Assembly: GCF_003491305.1 (NCBI RefSeq)
Contig: NZ_CP022706.1
Span: 334,501 to 398,500, forward strand
Length of the DNA stretch: 64,000 nucleotides
Origin: Methanobacterium sp. BAmetb5
Lineage (GTDB): Archaea > Methanobacteriota > Methanobacteria > Methanobacteriales > Methanobacteriaceae
Direction of reading: 5' to 3'
A model generated the notes under the pieces. It was not told where the DNA came from. It saw only the letters and a program-made list of their open reading frames with translations, and searched no databases. How positions within the stretch are numbered: position 1 is the first letter of the stretch; each line of letters starts with the position of its first letter. Shown here one piece after another: positions 52,429-60,866 of the stretch. The translations under genes were made by a program, and so were the position numbers.

Positions 52429-53831
52429 AACACCCTAAAGGTTTATATGTACTTTTTTTCACGGAAATGTGGGAGCGTTTCAGTTATTATGGTATGCGGG
52501 CAATTCTGTCCCTGTATATGATTGAGTCCCTGTTCTACAGTAAAGCTTTCACCTCCACTATTTACGGTTATTACACTGGACTGGTTTATTTAACTCCACT
52601 TCTGGGAGGATATGTGGCTGACCGGTTCTGGGGTAATAGAAGATCCATTGTTACCGGGGGTATTCTAATGGCATTGGGACAGTTCTCCCTGGCCTTTTCC
52701 AGCTATCTTTACATGCCCACTTCCATTAACGTTCCCCATTCCTTTTTCACATTGAACACCCAATCCCTATTTTTTATTCTGGGATTATCATTACTGGTGT
52801 TGGGAAACGGGTTCTTCAAACCCAATATATCATCCATGGTGGGATTTTTATACTCTAAGAATGATGAAAGACGTGACTCGGCATTTACCCTGTTTTATAT
52901 GGGTATTAACCTTGGTGCACTGATTTCTCCCCTGATAATTGGGGCACTGGGGGATACTGGTAACCCCGGAGACTTCATGTACGGTTTCCTGGCAGCAGGT
53001 ACGGGTATGTTAATTGGTTTAATAATCTTCATCCTGGGTAAAAACCGTTATCTGGTTACACCCACTGGTAAAAGTGTGGGTTCAAAGCCAGAACTCTACT
53101 GTGAAGATAAAAAATCCGTCACCGGTCCCTTAACCACCATAGAAAAACATCAAATTTCGGTGATCTTCATACTGGCCTTTTTCGTTATATTTTTCTGGGC
53201 ATCCTTTGAACAGGCCGGAGTATCTTTGACCTTTTTTGCCGATCAAAATGTGGACCGGGTGATCTCCGCTTTAAACAACTTCACCATCCCCACACCATGG
53301 TTCCAATCCATCAATCCACTTCTGATCCTATTAACTGCGCCGTTAATTGCCGCTTTATGGCCTAAACTCCGGCATAAAGGATTAGAGCCTTCAATACCTT
53401 TAAAAATGTCCATTGGGCTGATTTTGCTCGCATTTGGATTTATAATCCTATTACCCGCAGCTCAAATGGTGGATGGTGGGAGTACCGTGGTCAGCCCCCT
53501 ATATCTAGTAGGAGTGTACTTCATGATGACCCTGGGTGAACTCTGCATATCACCCATTGGCTTGTCCATGGTATCCAAGCTTTCTCCAGCCCGTTTTGCC
53601 TGTCTTTTAATGGGAGTGTGGTTCCTATCCACTGCTGCCTCCAACCTTATTGCCGGGCTTTTAAGCACCCTATATCCAGATCCTGCCAAACCCGTACCGT
53701 TACTGTTGGGGATACCCATTGATGGATTCACCTCCTTCTTCATGATCTTCATTGTTCTTTCCATTACCTCGGCCATCATCCTGTTGGGCCTGAGTAAAAG
53801 AATTACGAAAATGATGCACGGAGTACAATGA
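52422..53831 (+). CDS. POT/PTR-family proton-dependent peptide transporter with unclear start
   Basis: About 470 residues. The family's opening motif HPKGLYVLFFTEMWERFSYY is encoded from 52431, but the first ATG is at 52467, inside it. In the same frame above there is a TAA at 52416-52418 and no ATG, GTG or TTG. An ATA at 52422 is well spaced from AGGGGG at 52408-52413. Either a non-standard start or coupling to the overlapping permease stop is used, or the start codon was lost. Other motifs are normal: LYMGINLGALISPLI, FFWASFEQAGVSL. It imports di- and tripeptides, fitting the operon. Confidence 0.85.
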   Translation: MLEHPKGLYVLFFTEMWERFSYYGMRAILSLYMIESLFYSKAFTSTIYGYYTGLVYLTPLLGGYVADRFWGNRRSIVTGGILMALGQFSLAFSSYLYMPTSINVPHSFFTLNTQSLFFILGLSLLVLGNGFFKPNISSMVGFLYSKNDERRDSAFTLFYMGINLGALISPLIIGALGDTGNPGDFMYGFLAAGTGMLIGLIIFILGKNRYLVTPTGKSVGSKPELYCEDKKSVTGPLTTIEKHQISVIFILAFFVIFFWASFEQAGVSLTFFADQNVDRVISALNNFTIPTPWFQSINPLLILLTAPLIAALWPKLRHKGLEPSIPLKMSIGLILLAFGFIILLPAAQMVDGGSTVVSPLYLVGVYFMMTLGELCISPIGLSMVSKLSPARFACLLMGVWFLSTAASNLIAGLLSTLYPDPAKPVPLLLGIPIDGFTSFFMIFIVLSITSAIILLGLSKRITKMMHGVQ

Positions 53832-53844
53832 GGGGGTGGTAAAT

Positions 53845-55287
53845 ATGAATACAGCCCAGAGAATTGTCAAAAATGCCTGTTTTTTGATAATTTCCAATAT
53901 ATTCAGTTACTTTCTTTACATGTGGGCCGTGATGATTATGGCCAGTTATCTCAGCCCCCATGATTATGGGGTTATCACTCTGGGTTTTTCATTTAACGGT
54001 ATTGTGTGTATTGCCTGTGAATTGGGTCTGGGGGTGCTGACTGTGCGGGAGGTGGCCCGGGATAACTCTCTGGCGGATAAATATGTGAGTAATACCATTA
54101 CCTTGAAGGCAGTTTTATCGGTGCTAACCGTGGCTACCAGTTTTTTAATTGCCATTTTAATTGGATATGATGTTCAAACCGTTACTGTGATAGTTATTTT
54201 ATCATTAGCCTATGTATCCAGTTCTTTTGCTTTCATATTTTTTTCAATTTTCCAGGCCTATGAAGAAATGGAACATCAGGCCATTATTTTTGGATTGGAT
54301 AATGTTTTCTTTATCTTGTTGGTATTGACGGCAATACATTACTCCTGGGGAGTGATGGCTTTTGCCGTTAGTTATGTTATCAGAAATACTCTGATAATGC
54401 TCTACATATTCACAGTTTACTCCATTAAACATAAAGTACCAAAATTAGAGTGTGATTTTGCCTTTTGGAAGGCTTCACTTAAAGAATCCATACCCTTTGG
54501 TATGGGGGGAGTATGTTTAACCATATATTTTTTTATAACCACCATAATGATCTCCCTGATGGTGGGAGAAACAGCAGTGGGGTACTACAATATTGCCTTT
54601 AAAATTATATTCTTTTTCCTTTCAATTTATTCCGTTTGCATGGTGGCCCTATTCCCGGTGATGTCAGTTTTATTCAAAAATTCGTATAAATCCCTTAAAT
54701 TCGCTTTTAATAAGTGTTTTAGATATACCTTGATGGTGGTTATACCCTTATCCGCAGCTATTACCATTTTAGCACCCCAGATAATTCCGGTCTGTTTTGG
54801 AATACAGTACAGTCCCTCCATAATTGTTCTCCAAATAATGATCTGGGCATTGGTTTTTCTATTTTTAAATACTGTAACCATTAATGTTCTGGGTTCGGTT
54901 AACAAACAGTTAACCGTGGTAAAAATCATGTCCCTGGGAATAGGTTTAAACCGAATAACCAACTGGGTACTGATTTTTAAATTCAGTTACGTGGGGGCCT
55001 CGGTTTCCACACTTATAACTGAAGCAGTGATATTGCCCCTTTACCTATTTGCCGTGTATAAATTAGATTTAGCCGACAAGTCCCTGGGTAAAGATATTCA
55101 TAAAATCCTGTTTTCCACGTTAATCCTGTGCCTGTTCTTAATGTATGTCACTATTGGCAATTTACTGGTCATATCCATTTTAGGCTTAACTGTATACACC
55201 GTAACATTGTACCTGTTGCGAACATTCAATAAGGAGGATAAACTGATTTTAAACCAATTTCTAAAATTGAGTAAATCTTCTAAATAA
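53845..55287 (+). CDS. Polysaccharide-type flippase (MOP/PST family)
   Basis: About 480 residues from the ATG at 53845, behind AGGGGGTGGT; an in-frame GTG at 53836 overlaps that site. Fourteen hydrophobic segments and the start RIVKNACFLIISNIFSYFLY, followed by YLSPHDYGVITLGFSFNGI, match Wzx/PST flippases that move lipid-linked sugars or peptides across the membrane. It is the last gene of the regulator-permease-peptide transporter operon, starting 13 bases after the peptide transporter stop. A role in surface polymer or pseudomurein precursor export is possible; it is not shown by the sequence. Confidence 0.85.
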   Translation: MNTAQRIVKNACFLIISNIFSYFLYMWAVMIMASYLSPHDYGVITLGFSFNGIVCIACELGLGVLTVREVARDNSLADKYVSNTITLKAVLSVLTVATSFLIAILIGYDVQTVTVIVILSLAYVSSSFAFIFFSIFQAYEEMEHQAIIFGLDNVFFILLVLTAIHYSWGVMAFAVSYVIRNTLIMLYIFTVYSIKHKVPKLECDFAFWKASLKESIPFGMGGVCLTIYFFITTIMISLMVGETAVGYYNIAFKIIFFFLSIYSVCMVALFPVMSVLFKNSYKSLKFAFNKCFRYTLMVVIPLSAAITILAPQIIPVCFGIQYSPSIIVLQIMIWALVFLFLNTVTINVLGSVNKQLTVVKIMSLGIGLNRITNWVLIFKFSYVGASVSTLITEAVILPLYLFAVYKLDLADKSLGKDIHKILFSTLILCLFLMYVTIGNLLVISILGLTVYTVTLYLLRTFNKEDKLILNQFLKLSKSSK

Positions 55288-55313
55288 GAAGAGTTATATA
55301 GCAAACATGTTAA

Positions 55314-55370
55314 TTTTTAATTAATAGACATATTATGTTAGGTTTTTAATTAATAGACATGATTATGTTA
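55314..55370. repeat. Tandem 27-base direct repeat upstream of the small regulator
   Basis: Copy one (55314-55340) and copy two (55343-55370) both read TTTTTAATTAATAGACAT, then (G)ATTATGTTA, and are separated by two bases. Copy two has one extra G. They end 17 bases before the ATG at 55388 and include likely promoter positions, so they may be paired regulator sites or a recent duplication. Confidence 0.6.
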
Positions 55371-55387
55371 AGTCAGTGTGTGATACC

Positions 55388-55567
55388 ATGGGATGTATAA
55401 CTTTATGTATATCAGATGAATTAGAAATTGCCTTTCGAAGGTTGGCCCGGATATCCTACGGTGAAAAACAGGGAAAAATGTCCAGAGCTGCTGAAGAAGC
55501 CCTTTACACCTGGTGTAAAAGGAAAATCGAAGAAATGGACATTGATGAAAAGGAAATATTTGACTAG
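55388..55567 (+). CDS. Small ribbon-helix-helix-like protein
   Basis: 59 residues from the ATG at 55388; a GTG four codons earlier is a weaker start. It begins with a strand (CITLCISDELEIAFRRLA) and then a helix with KMSRAAEEALYTWCKRK, the layout of Arc/MetJ-type ribbon-helix-helix DNA-binding proteins. It ends with an acidic tail. It heads a three-gene group with the single-domain protein and the response regulator. It may regulate this group through the direct repeats just upstream; that is inferred. Confidence 0.6.
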   Translation: MGCITLCISDELEIAFRRLARISYGEKQGKMSRAAEEALYTWCKRKIEEMDIDEKEIFD

Positions 55568-55584
55568 TTTCAAGGGGTTAAAAT

Positions 55585-55896
55585 ATGGAAGAAAATAAAC
55601 AGGGGAATATTGATTCTGATATATTTGGTGAAGTTGATAAGTTTCTGGGTGACAAGGAAAAATTCATCAGGGAATCGGTTATTGGAAACAGGATTATCAA
55701 CGAGCTGGAAGACTTCACCCTGGATGTGGGGCTGAAAAAGACCTATCTCTGCGTTGTTCGAGATAGTGAAAGGGTGTTCGTGGTCCTGGGCAAAGTTATT
55801 GAAAACTTCATTCAGGCCTACGGTGGAACCGCCACCATTTACCCTAAAGGCGAAAGGATTTGTTTGGAACTGGTAACACCTAAAAGAGCTATTTAA
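55585..55896 (+). CDS. Stand-alone homologue of the response-regulator output domain
   Basis: 103 residues. The C-terminal 60 residues (VFVVLGKVIENFIQ and then ATIYPKGERICLELV) align with the C-terminus of the response regulator encoded next (VFFELLSRIMPQLI and then VMVYSKGDELCLEF). It is thus a free copy of that output domain. It has no receiver domain. AAGGGGTTAAAATATGG precedes the start. Competition with, or assembly onto, the response regulator is a reasonable idea. Domain name not recognised. Confidence 0.65.
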   Translation: MEENKQGNIDSDIFGEVDKFLGDKEKFIRESVIGNRIINELEDFTLDVGLKKTYLCVVRDSERVFVVLGKVIENFIQAYGGTATIYPKGERICLELVTPKRAI

Positions 55897-55905
55897 GGTG
55901 AGTTA

Positions 55906-56574
55906 ATGTCTGTTAAGATATTAGTGGTGGAAGACGAACGAATACTGGCCCTGTCCCTCAAGAAAAAATTAGAAAAATTAGGGTTCACCGTAACCGGTAC
56001 AGTGTCCACTGGTGAAGAAGCAATGGAAAGTGCCCAACAGGAACAACCAGAACTTGTTCTGATGGACATTGTACTTAAAGGAGAAATGGACGGTATAGAA
56101 ACAGCAAAACTCTTAATAAGTCTTTATAATATCCCAATTATATATTTAACTGCCTACGCTGACGATGAAACTATAAATAGGGCGGCTAAAACTTATCCCT
56201 ATGGATATATAATGAAACCCTACAAGGACCGTGAGATCAAGGCCAATATAGAAATGGCCCTCCACAAACACCAGGCAGAACAGGGACAGTTCATGGATTT
56301 TGAAGATGTATATTCCGAGGTTACCCACTTCATTGATCAGGAAGCCAGTACCATTAAAAATGCATTAAAAGAAATGTATTCCATTGAAGGCCCCTTGAAC
56401 ATCGATCTAGGACAAAAAAAGATATATGTATCTGCCGATAGAAATAATAAAGAAGCTTACCATGTTTTCTTTGAACTACTCAGCAGGATCATGCCTCAAC
56501 TCATTGATTCAAATTCCGAAGTAATGGTTTATTCTAAGGGAGATGAACTATGCTTAGAATTTAATAATAAATGA
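55906..56574 (+). CDS. Response regulator with receiver and novel output domain
   Basis: 222 residues. The receiver domain (1-120) has the acidic pair Asp10-Glu11, phospho-acceptor Asp54 in VLMDIVLKGEMDG, Thr82 in YLTAYADDE and Lys104 in IMKPYKDRE. The C-terminal 90 residues form the domain shared with the preceding small protein. No helix-turn-helix is seen, so it probably acts by protein contact. AAGGTGAGTTA precedes the ATG. The sensor kinase at 58779-60830 is a possible partner. The order receiver-output fits single-domain-type archaeal signalling. Confidence 0.85.
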   Translation: MSVKILVVEDERILALSLKKKLEKLGFTVTGTVSTGEEAMESAQQEQPELVLMDIVLKGEMDGIETAKLLISLYNIPIIYLTAYADDETINRAAKTYPYGYIMKPYKDREIKANIEMALHKHQAEQGQFMDFEDVYSEVTHFIDQEASTIKNALKEMYSIEGPLNIDLGQKKIYVSADRNNKEAYHVFFELLSRIMPQLIDSNSEVMVYSKGDELCLEFNNK

Positions 56575-56750
56575 TTTTTTTATTTTTTTTATTTTTATTC
56601 TTTAATTAACTAAATCCTTTTAATTAACTAAATAACTTTTATCATTCTACCTTGTATTAAAAAAATAGGATCCTTTTTTTTCAAATAATATCATCAATTA
56701 AAAATAATTTCTTTCTTTAATAATAACTCAAAAAAAAATAAAAAAGGGAG
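56575..56750. terminator. AT-rich convergent terminator region
   Basis: The 176 bases between the convergent response-regulator and inhibitor genes are almost all A and T, with T-runs at 56574-56600 and A-runs near 56730-56742. Archaeal transcription usually ends in such T-runs. A short repeat, TTAATTAACTAAAT, occurs twice near 56602 and 56619. Nothing else is seen. Confidence 0.5.
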
Positions 56751-57143
56751 TTATTCCTTAATTTCAACCCTGTAAAAAACTAGTTTACCAATACAGTTAT
56801 CCCATGGTCTTTTGTATTGAAACATTATGGAGGTTTCTCCGGGTTGGAGTGCTTTGAAGGTGTATTTCTGTACACCGGGAGCCCCACACATAATGATCTT
56901 TGGGGGGATATATTGACTACTGGTGAGGGATAAGAATTCATGATTATATTGAGGTTCCATCCAACTGTAACCAGTACTGGGATTACTCTCCAGGGAAATT
57001 ACAAATGATTCATTGACTCCCACTTTTATTTGCTTATCCTGAATAGGCATAATGGTGTTGTCTGCTGCAAATGAACCAGAAACCATTACCATGCAGAAGA
57101 ATGCCATGAACAACACCGATGCCGCCATTTTAATATTTTTCAT
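56751..57143 (-). CDS. Secreted chagasin-type cysteine-protease inhibitor (family I42)
   Basis: 130 residues. A signal peptide covers about 1-26 (ASVLFMAFFCMVMVSGSFA). The three inhibitory loops of chagasin are present in order: NPSTGYSW at 54-61, GAPGVQ at 87-92 and YKRPW at 110-114. Cys86 and Cys117 may form a disulfide. Chagasins block papain-family (C1) proteases with these loops. The window also encodes a secreted C1 protease (24591-26549), a plausible self-protection target, but the genes are 30 kb apart. It also lies near the thiol peptidase and L-cysteine desulfidase. Confidence 0.9.
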   Translation of the reverse strand: MKNIKMAASVLFMAFFCMVMVSGSFAADNTIMPIQDKQIKVGVNESFVISLESNPSTGYSWMEPQYNHEFLSLTSSQYIPPKIIMCGAPGVQKYTFKALQPGETSIMFQYKRPWDNCIGKLVFYRVEIKE

Positions 57144-57217
57144 ACTAAACTCTCCTTTAACTTCTCATATAACCTTAAAAAATTCATATTAACTAATTAA
57201 TTAACTCGTTAATCGAA

Positions 57218-57331
57218 TTATTCCGATAAATGGAGTTTAAGAACTTTTAACTGGCGAAATATCAAAAAACCTGCCAGTATAGAATAGGCCAAACAGCCGG
57301 CCGTTGCAATATACAAAAACTCCACTAACAT
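57218..57331 (-). CDS. 37-residue membrane protein
   Basis: ATG at 57331 with GGAGGTGG six bases upstream. One hydrophobic helix (FLYIATAGCLAYSILAGFLI) is followed by a basic, amphipathic tail (FRQLKVLKLHLSE). Its promoter is in the shared element at 57368-57398, so it is divergent from the L-cysteine desulfidase gene. A longer reading from an upstream ATG would overlap that gene and lacks a ribosome site. Function unknown. Confidence 0.6.
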   Translation of the reverse strand: MLVEFLYIATAGCLAYSILAGFLIFRQLKVLKLHLSE

Positions 57332-57367
57332 CTGACCACCTCCAGATAATACCCTATTCATGCTTAC

Positions 57368-57398
57368 ATTAAAATGTAAAAGTTTTAATATATAAAGG
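57368..57398. promoter_or_regulatory. Shared 30-nt promoter element, copy 1
   Basis: It lies between the divergent small membrane protein (start 57331) and the L-cysteine desulfidase (start 57426). On the minus strand it reads CTTTATATATT then AAAACTTTTACATTTTAAT. It matches copy 3 at 27 of 30 positions. The TTTATATA box can serve the small gene and the reverse side the desulfidase gene; GTAGGAGG at 57411-57418 precedes the latter. Confidence 0.6.
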
Positions 57399-57425
57399 TA
57401 TCTATAAGGTAGTAGGAGGATTAGT

Positions 57426-58706
57426 ATGGATGAATCAAAATACACTGCGATTTTAAACCAAGAATTAGTGAACTCCCTGGGATGTACCGAACCCATTGCT
57501 TTTAGTTACGCTACAGCAGTGGCCCGGAAATATGCTAACCACGGAATTGTCACCCGGGTGCAGATAAATGCCAGCCCAAATCTCATTAAAAATGCAATGG
57601 CAGTTACTCTCCCCGGAACCAGTCCCTTTGAGATAAATCTTTCATCACCCCTTATGGCTGCTGCTTTAGGAATTATCAATCCTGAAACCAATAAAAATCT
57701 GGAGATTTTAAACCATATAAGCAAATCCCAAATTGAAAACGCCAAAGAAATGATAAGCGAGGGTATAATATCCTTAAACATTGCCAAGTCAAAATCCAAA
57801 TTATATCTGGAGGTGATCCTTGAAACCAATGATTCACGGGTCAAAGTTGTGGTGGCTGATTCCCACACCAATGTGGTGTTAGTGGAAGTTAATGGACAGA
57901 TAATTAGAAGAAAATCCCCCTCTTATAATATGGAAAAGAACGAAGACATGGATATAGAAGGTATCTTGAATTTCGTTGAAGCTGTTGACCCCTGTAAACT
58001 GGATATTATCCACAAAAGTATTGAAATCAACAAGAAAATATGTAAAGAAGGATTAAAAAAATCCTACGGACTCCAGGTAGGTATCAATATTAAAGGAAAT
58101 AGAGATAACGGATTTTTTTCCAATGACATCATTTCCCAGGCAATAGCCTTCACTGCCGCCGGATCCGATGCCCGAATGTCAGGTTGCTCTTTACCGGCCA
58201 TGAGTAACTCCGGAAGTGGAAATCAGGGCATTTCCAGTACCATCCCCGTGGTTATCGTTGGCGAAAAACTTGATCTACCATCAGAAATGTTAATAAAGGC
58301 AGTTACCTTGAGTAATCTGATCACCATCTATATAAAATCACATTTTGGACTATTATCCCCCATGTGCGGCGCTATTATCTCTGCCACCGGTGCCAGTTGC
58401 GGTATAACCTATTTATTAGGAGGTAAAAAATCAGAAATTAGATCCGCCCTGCAGATCATGCTGGCCAACCTCACTGGAATGATCTGTGATGGTGCCAAAT
58501 CAGGATGCGCACTAAAAATAGCAACCTGCACCTATTCCGCCATCCAATCCGCACTCCTGGCAATTAATGGTGTTAAAATACCAACTAAAGAGGGTATTAT
58601 GGGAGAAACAGCTGAAAAAACCATTGAAAATTTTTGCAACCTGGCTAACAAAGGAATGGTACCGGTAGATGATCAGATTCTGGAAATAATATTGCAAAAG
58701 ACCTAA
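57426..58706 (+). CDS. L-cysteine desulfidase (CyuA/UPF0597 type)
   Basis: 426 residues, full length. The start LNQELVNSLGCTEPIAFSYA, the SGCSLPAMSNSGSGNQGI stretch near 255, SPMCGAIISATGASCGITYL near 312 and MICDGAKSGCALKIATCT near 352 match archaeal L-cysteine desulfidase and bacterial YhaM/CyuA. The conserved cysteines hold a [4Fe-4S] cluster. The enzyme breaks L-cysteine to pyruvate, ammonia and sulfide, either to detoxify cysteine or to supply sulfide. GTAGGAGG precedes the ATG. Its promoter element is shared with the Cys-rich peptide and thiol peptidase genes. Confidence 0.9.
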   Translation: MDESKYTAILNQELVNSLGCTEPIAFSYATAVARKYANHGIVTRVQINASPNLIKNAMAVTLPGTSPFEINLSSPLMAAALGIINPETNKNLEILNHISKSQIENAKEMISEGIISLNIAKSKSKLYLEVILETNDSRVKVVVADSHTNVVLVEVNGQIIRRKSPSYNMEKNEDMDIEGILNFVEAVDPCKLDIIHKSIEINKKICKEGLKKSYGLQVGINIKGNRDNGFFSNDIISQAIAFTAAGSDARMSGCSLPAMSNSGSGNQGISSTIPVVIVGEKLDLPSEMLIKAVTLSNLITIYIKSHFGLLSPMCGAIISATGASCGITYLLGGKKSEIRSALQIMLANLTGMICDGAKSGCALKIATCTYSAIQSALLAINGVKIPTKEGIMGETAEKTIENFCNLANKGMVPVDDQILEIILQKT

Positions 58707-58778
58707 CTACCATAGGGATATTAACTAGTTATAATTAAAAAAATAAATATTTGATTAATTTGTTTAAGGACGCTTTAT

Positions 58779-60830
58779 ATGAAATTGCGTGGAAAAATTT
58801 TAATCATCATTGCCTTGATTTTTCTTTTAGTGGTAGCCAGTTTTCTGGTTATTTCCGAGGCTATTTTCACGGCCAGTTCCACGGAAACCGAAAACCAGTA
58901 CACCACCATGGTCCTAAACAATACATTGAATGCATTGAATGATGATTTATCCAATTTAAATAACACTGCAAATGATTGGTCACAGTATGATGCTGCTTAT
59001 GAATTTGTTAGTGGTAGTAATCCCAGTTTCAAAGAGCGCAGCCTGTTAGATGCTACTTTTTCCAGGCTTAACCTTAACCTAATTATCTTCACCGATGAAA
59101 ATGGAAATATCCTCTTTGCCAAGGCCCTGGACCTGCAGACAATGAGTGATATACCTTTACCCCTTAACCTGAGTGAGGAAATTACCTACAACAACCTGAC
59201 CCAGAATAGTAAAGATAGCTCTGGATTCATATTTATCAATGGAACACCCCTGATTGTGGTGTCCAAACCAGTTCTAAAAAGTGACGGGCAGGGACCAGCC
59301 CAGGGAACTCTGATAATGGGGCGATACTTAAATGAATTTGAACTGGAAAACCTGTCAGAAAATGCAAACATCACCCTAATACCTTTAACCAGTTCTAATT
59401 TACCAATGGACATACAAAGTCTGGTTAACTCACCCACCTATGTACAGGCCGTTAACACCAGCACCACTGTAGGTTACAGTTTACTGTACGGGATTTCTGG
59501 CCATCCTTCCATGATTTTAAAGGTGGAAATTCCCCGTATGATCTACAAGACCTATGAAAAAGCCACCTTTTACCTTACTCTGTCCATTGTAATTGTGGGT
59601 ATTATGGCGGCCATTCTGGTTTACTATAATATAGATAAAAACCTCCTGCGTAGACTGGAAAAAATAACCACCAGTGTCCTGAAAATAAAAAATACCAATG
59701 ATCTCTCCTCCCGGATTCCAGTTCTGGGTGATGATGAACTGTCACATCTGGCACTTTCCGTTAATGAAATGTTACAATCCCTGGAAAAATCCAATATCCA
59801 GCTTGAAAAGAGCGAGGAAGGATATCGGACCATCTTTGAAAACACCGGCACGGCCATGATAATGATCAACGCCGACCTGGATATAATTCTTGCCAACTCT
59901 GAATTTCAAAGGATATTTGGATTAAAGCCTCACCCTGAGGGTATAGAGAAAAATCTAATGGATTATGTGGTTACTGGAGATGGGAATAAACTCCGAAAGC
60001 TCACCCATCAACTCCGGGAAAGCAAGCCAACTAAGGTTATCCAAAATTCACAGTTCCAGTTATTGAATAAAAATGGAAGTGTAAGGGACTTTTTCGCCAC
60101 ACTGGGATATATTTCCGGGGATGATGAGACCTTGATATCCCTTATTGATGTAACTGAGCATAACCAGGCAGTGAATCACATTAAAAGTTCTCTCCAGGAG
60201 AAGGAGATTTTATTAAGGGAAATACATCACCGGGTGAAAAATAATTTGCAGATAATATCAGCCCTGCTGATGCTTCAGGCAGAAGAAACCGACAACCAGG
60301 AACTCCTTCTTAAGTATAAGGAAAGTGAAAATCGTATCCATTCCATGGCTTTGATCCACGAACGCATGTACCAATCCCAGGATTTATCCAGTATTGATGT
60401 TAAAGACTATGTGGATAGCCTGATCCATGACCTGACCTATTCCTATGGATTTGATTCACCCGGGCATGAAATGAAGGTAGATGTGGGTGAATTCTCTTTA
60501 AGTATGGAAACCATAATGCCACTGGGCCTGATAATCAACGAATTGGTATCAAACAGCATGAAATACGCATTTAAAGGTGTGGAAGAGGATGAAACTAAAC
60601 TAATCAGTGTACGATTACAGGCAGTGGAGAATGAAGAGTACCAGCTGGAAGTGTGTGATAATGGAATTGGCCTACCTGAAGATATTGACTTCAAAAACAC
60701 CAGCTCACTGGGTTTACAATTAGTTAATGAATTAACCAAACAGTTAGATGGTACAATTAAAGTTGTAGTTGACCATGGAACCAGATTTATCATCTCTTTC
60801 CAGGAGCCAGAATATAAAGAAAGATTTTAA
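58779..60830 (+). CDS. Sensor histidine kinase (CHASE4-like, HAMP, PAS, HisKA_2, HATPase)
   Basis: 683 residues. Two membrane helices (about 7-28 and 265-287) flank an extracellular domain that resembles CHASE4 (NDWSQYDAAYEFV near 65). HAMP follows to about 340, then a PAS domain to about 460. The phospho-acceptor His is in LREIHHRVKNNLQIISALL near 482, the HisKA_2 type. N-box NELVSNSMKYAF and the G-box region DNGIGLPEDIDF lead to GLQLVNELTKQL. It senses an outside signal and phosphorylates a regulator, possibly that at 55906-56574. The ligand is unknown. Confidence 0.92.
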   Translation: MKLRGKILIIIALIFLLVVASFLVISEAIFTASSTETENQYTTMVLNNTLNALNDDLSNLNNTANDWSQYDAAYEFVSGSNPSFKERSLLDATFSRLNLNLIIFTDENGNILFAKALDLQTMSDIPLPLNLSEEITYNNLTQNSKDSSGFIFINGTPLIVVSKPVLKSDGQGPAQGTLIMGRYLNEFELENLSENANITLIPLTSSNLPMDIQSLVNSPTYVQAVNTSTTVGYSLLYGISGHPSMILKVEIPRMIYKTYEKATFYLTLSIVIVGIMAAILVYYNIDKNLLRRLEKITTSVLKIKNTNDLSSRIPVLGDDELSHLALSVNEMLQSLEKSNIQLEKSEEGYRTIFENTGTAMIMINADLDIILANSEFQRIFGLKPHPEGIEKNLMDYVVTGDGNKLRKLTHQLRESKPTKVIQNSQFQLLNKNGSVRDFFATLGYISGDDETLISLIDVTEHNQAVNHIKSSLQEKEILLREIHHRVKNNLQIISALLMLQAEETDNQELLLKYKESENRIHSMALIHERMYQSQDLSSIDVKDYVDSLIHDLTYSYGFDSPGHEMKVDVGEFSLSMETIMPLGLIINELVSNSMKYAFKGVEEDETKLISVRLQAVENEEYQLEVCDNGIGLPEDIDFKNTSSLGLQLVNELTKQLDGTIKVVVDHGTRFIISFQEPEYKERF

Positions 60831-60866
60831 AATCCTACCAGGTAATTTAAATAATAGAGTTAACCT

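Noticed and set aside
57218..57496. 92-residue reading of the small membrane protein
   Set aside because: The longer form runs into the L-cysteine desulfidase gene, lacks a ribosome site and its extra residues look random. The 37-residue form has GGAGGTGG before its ATG.
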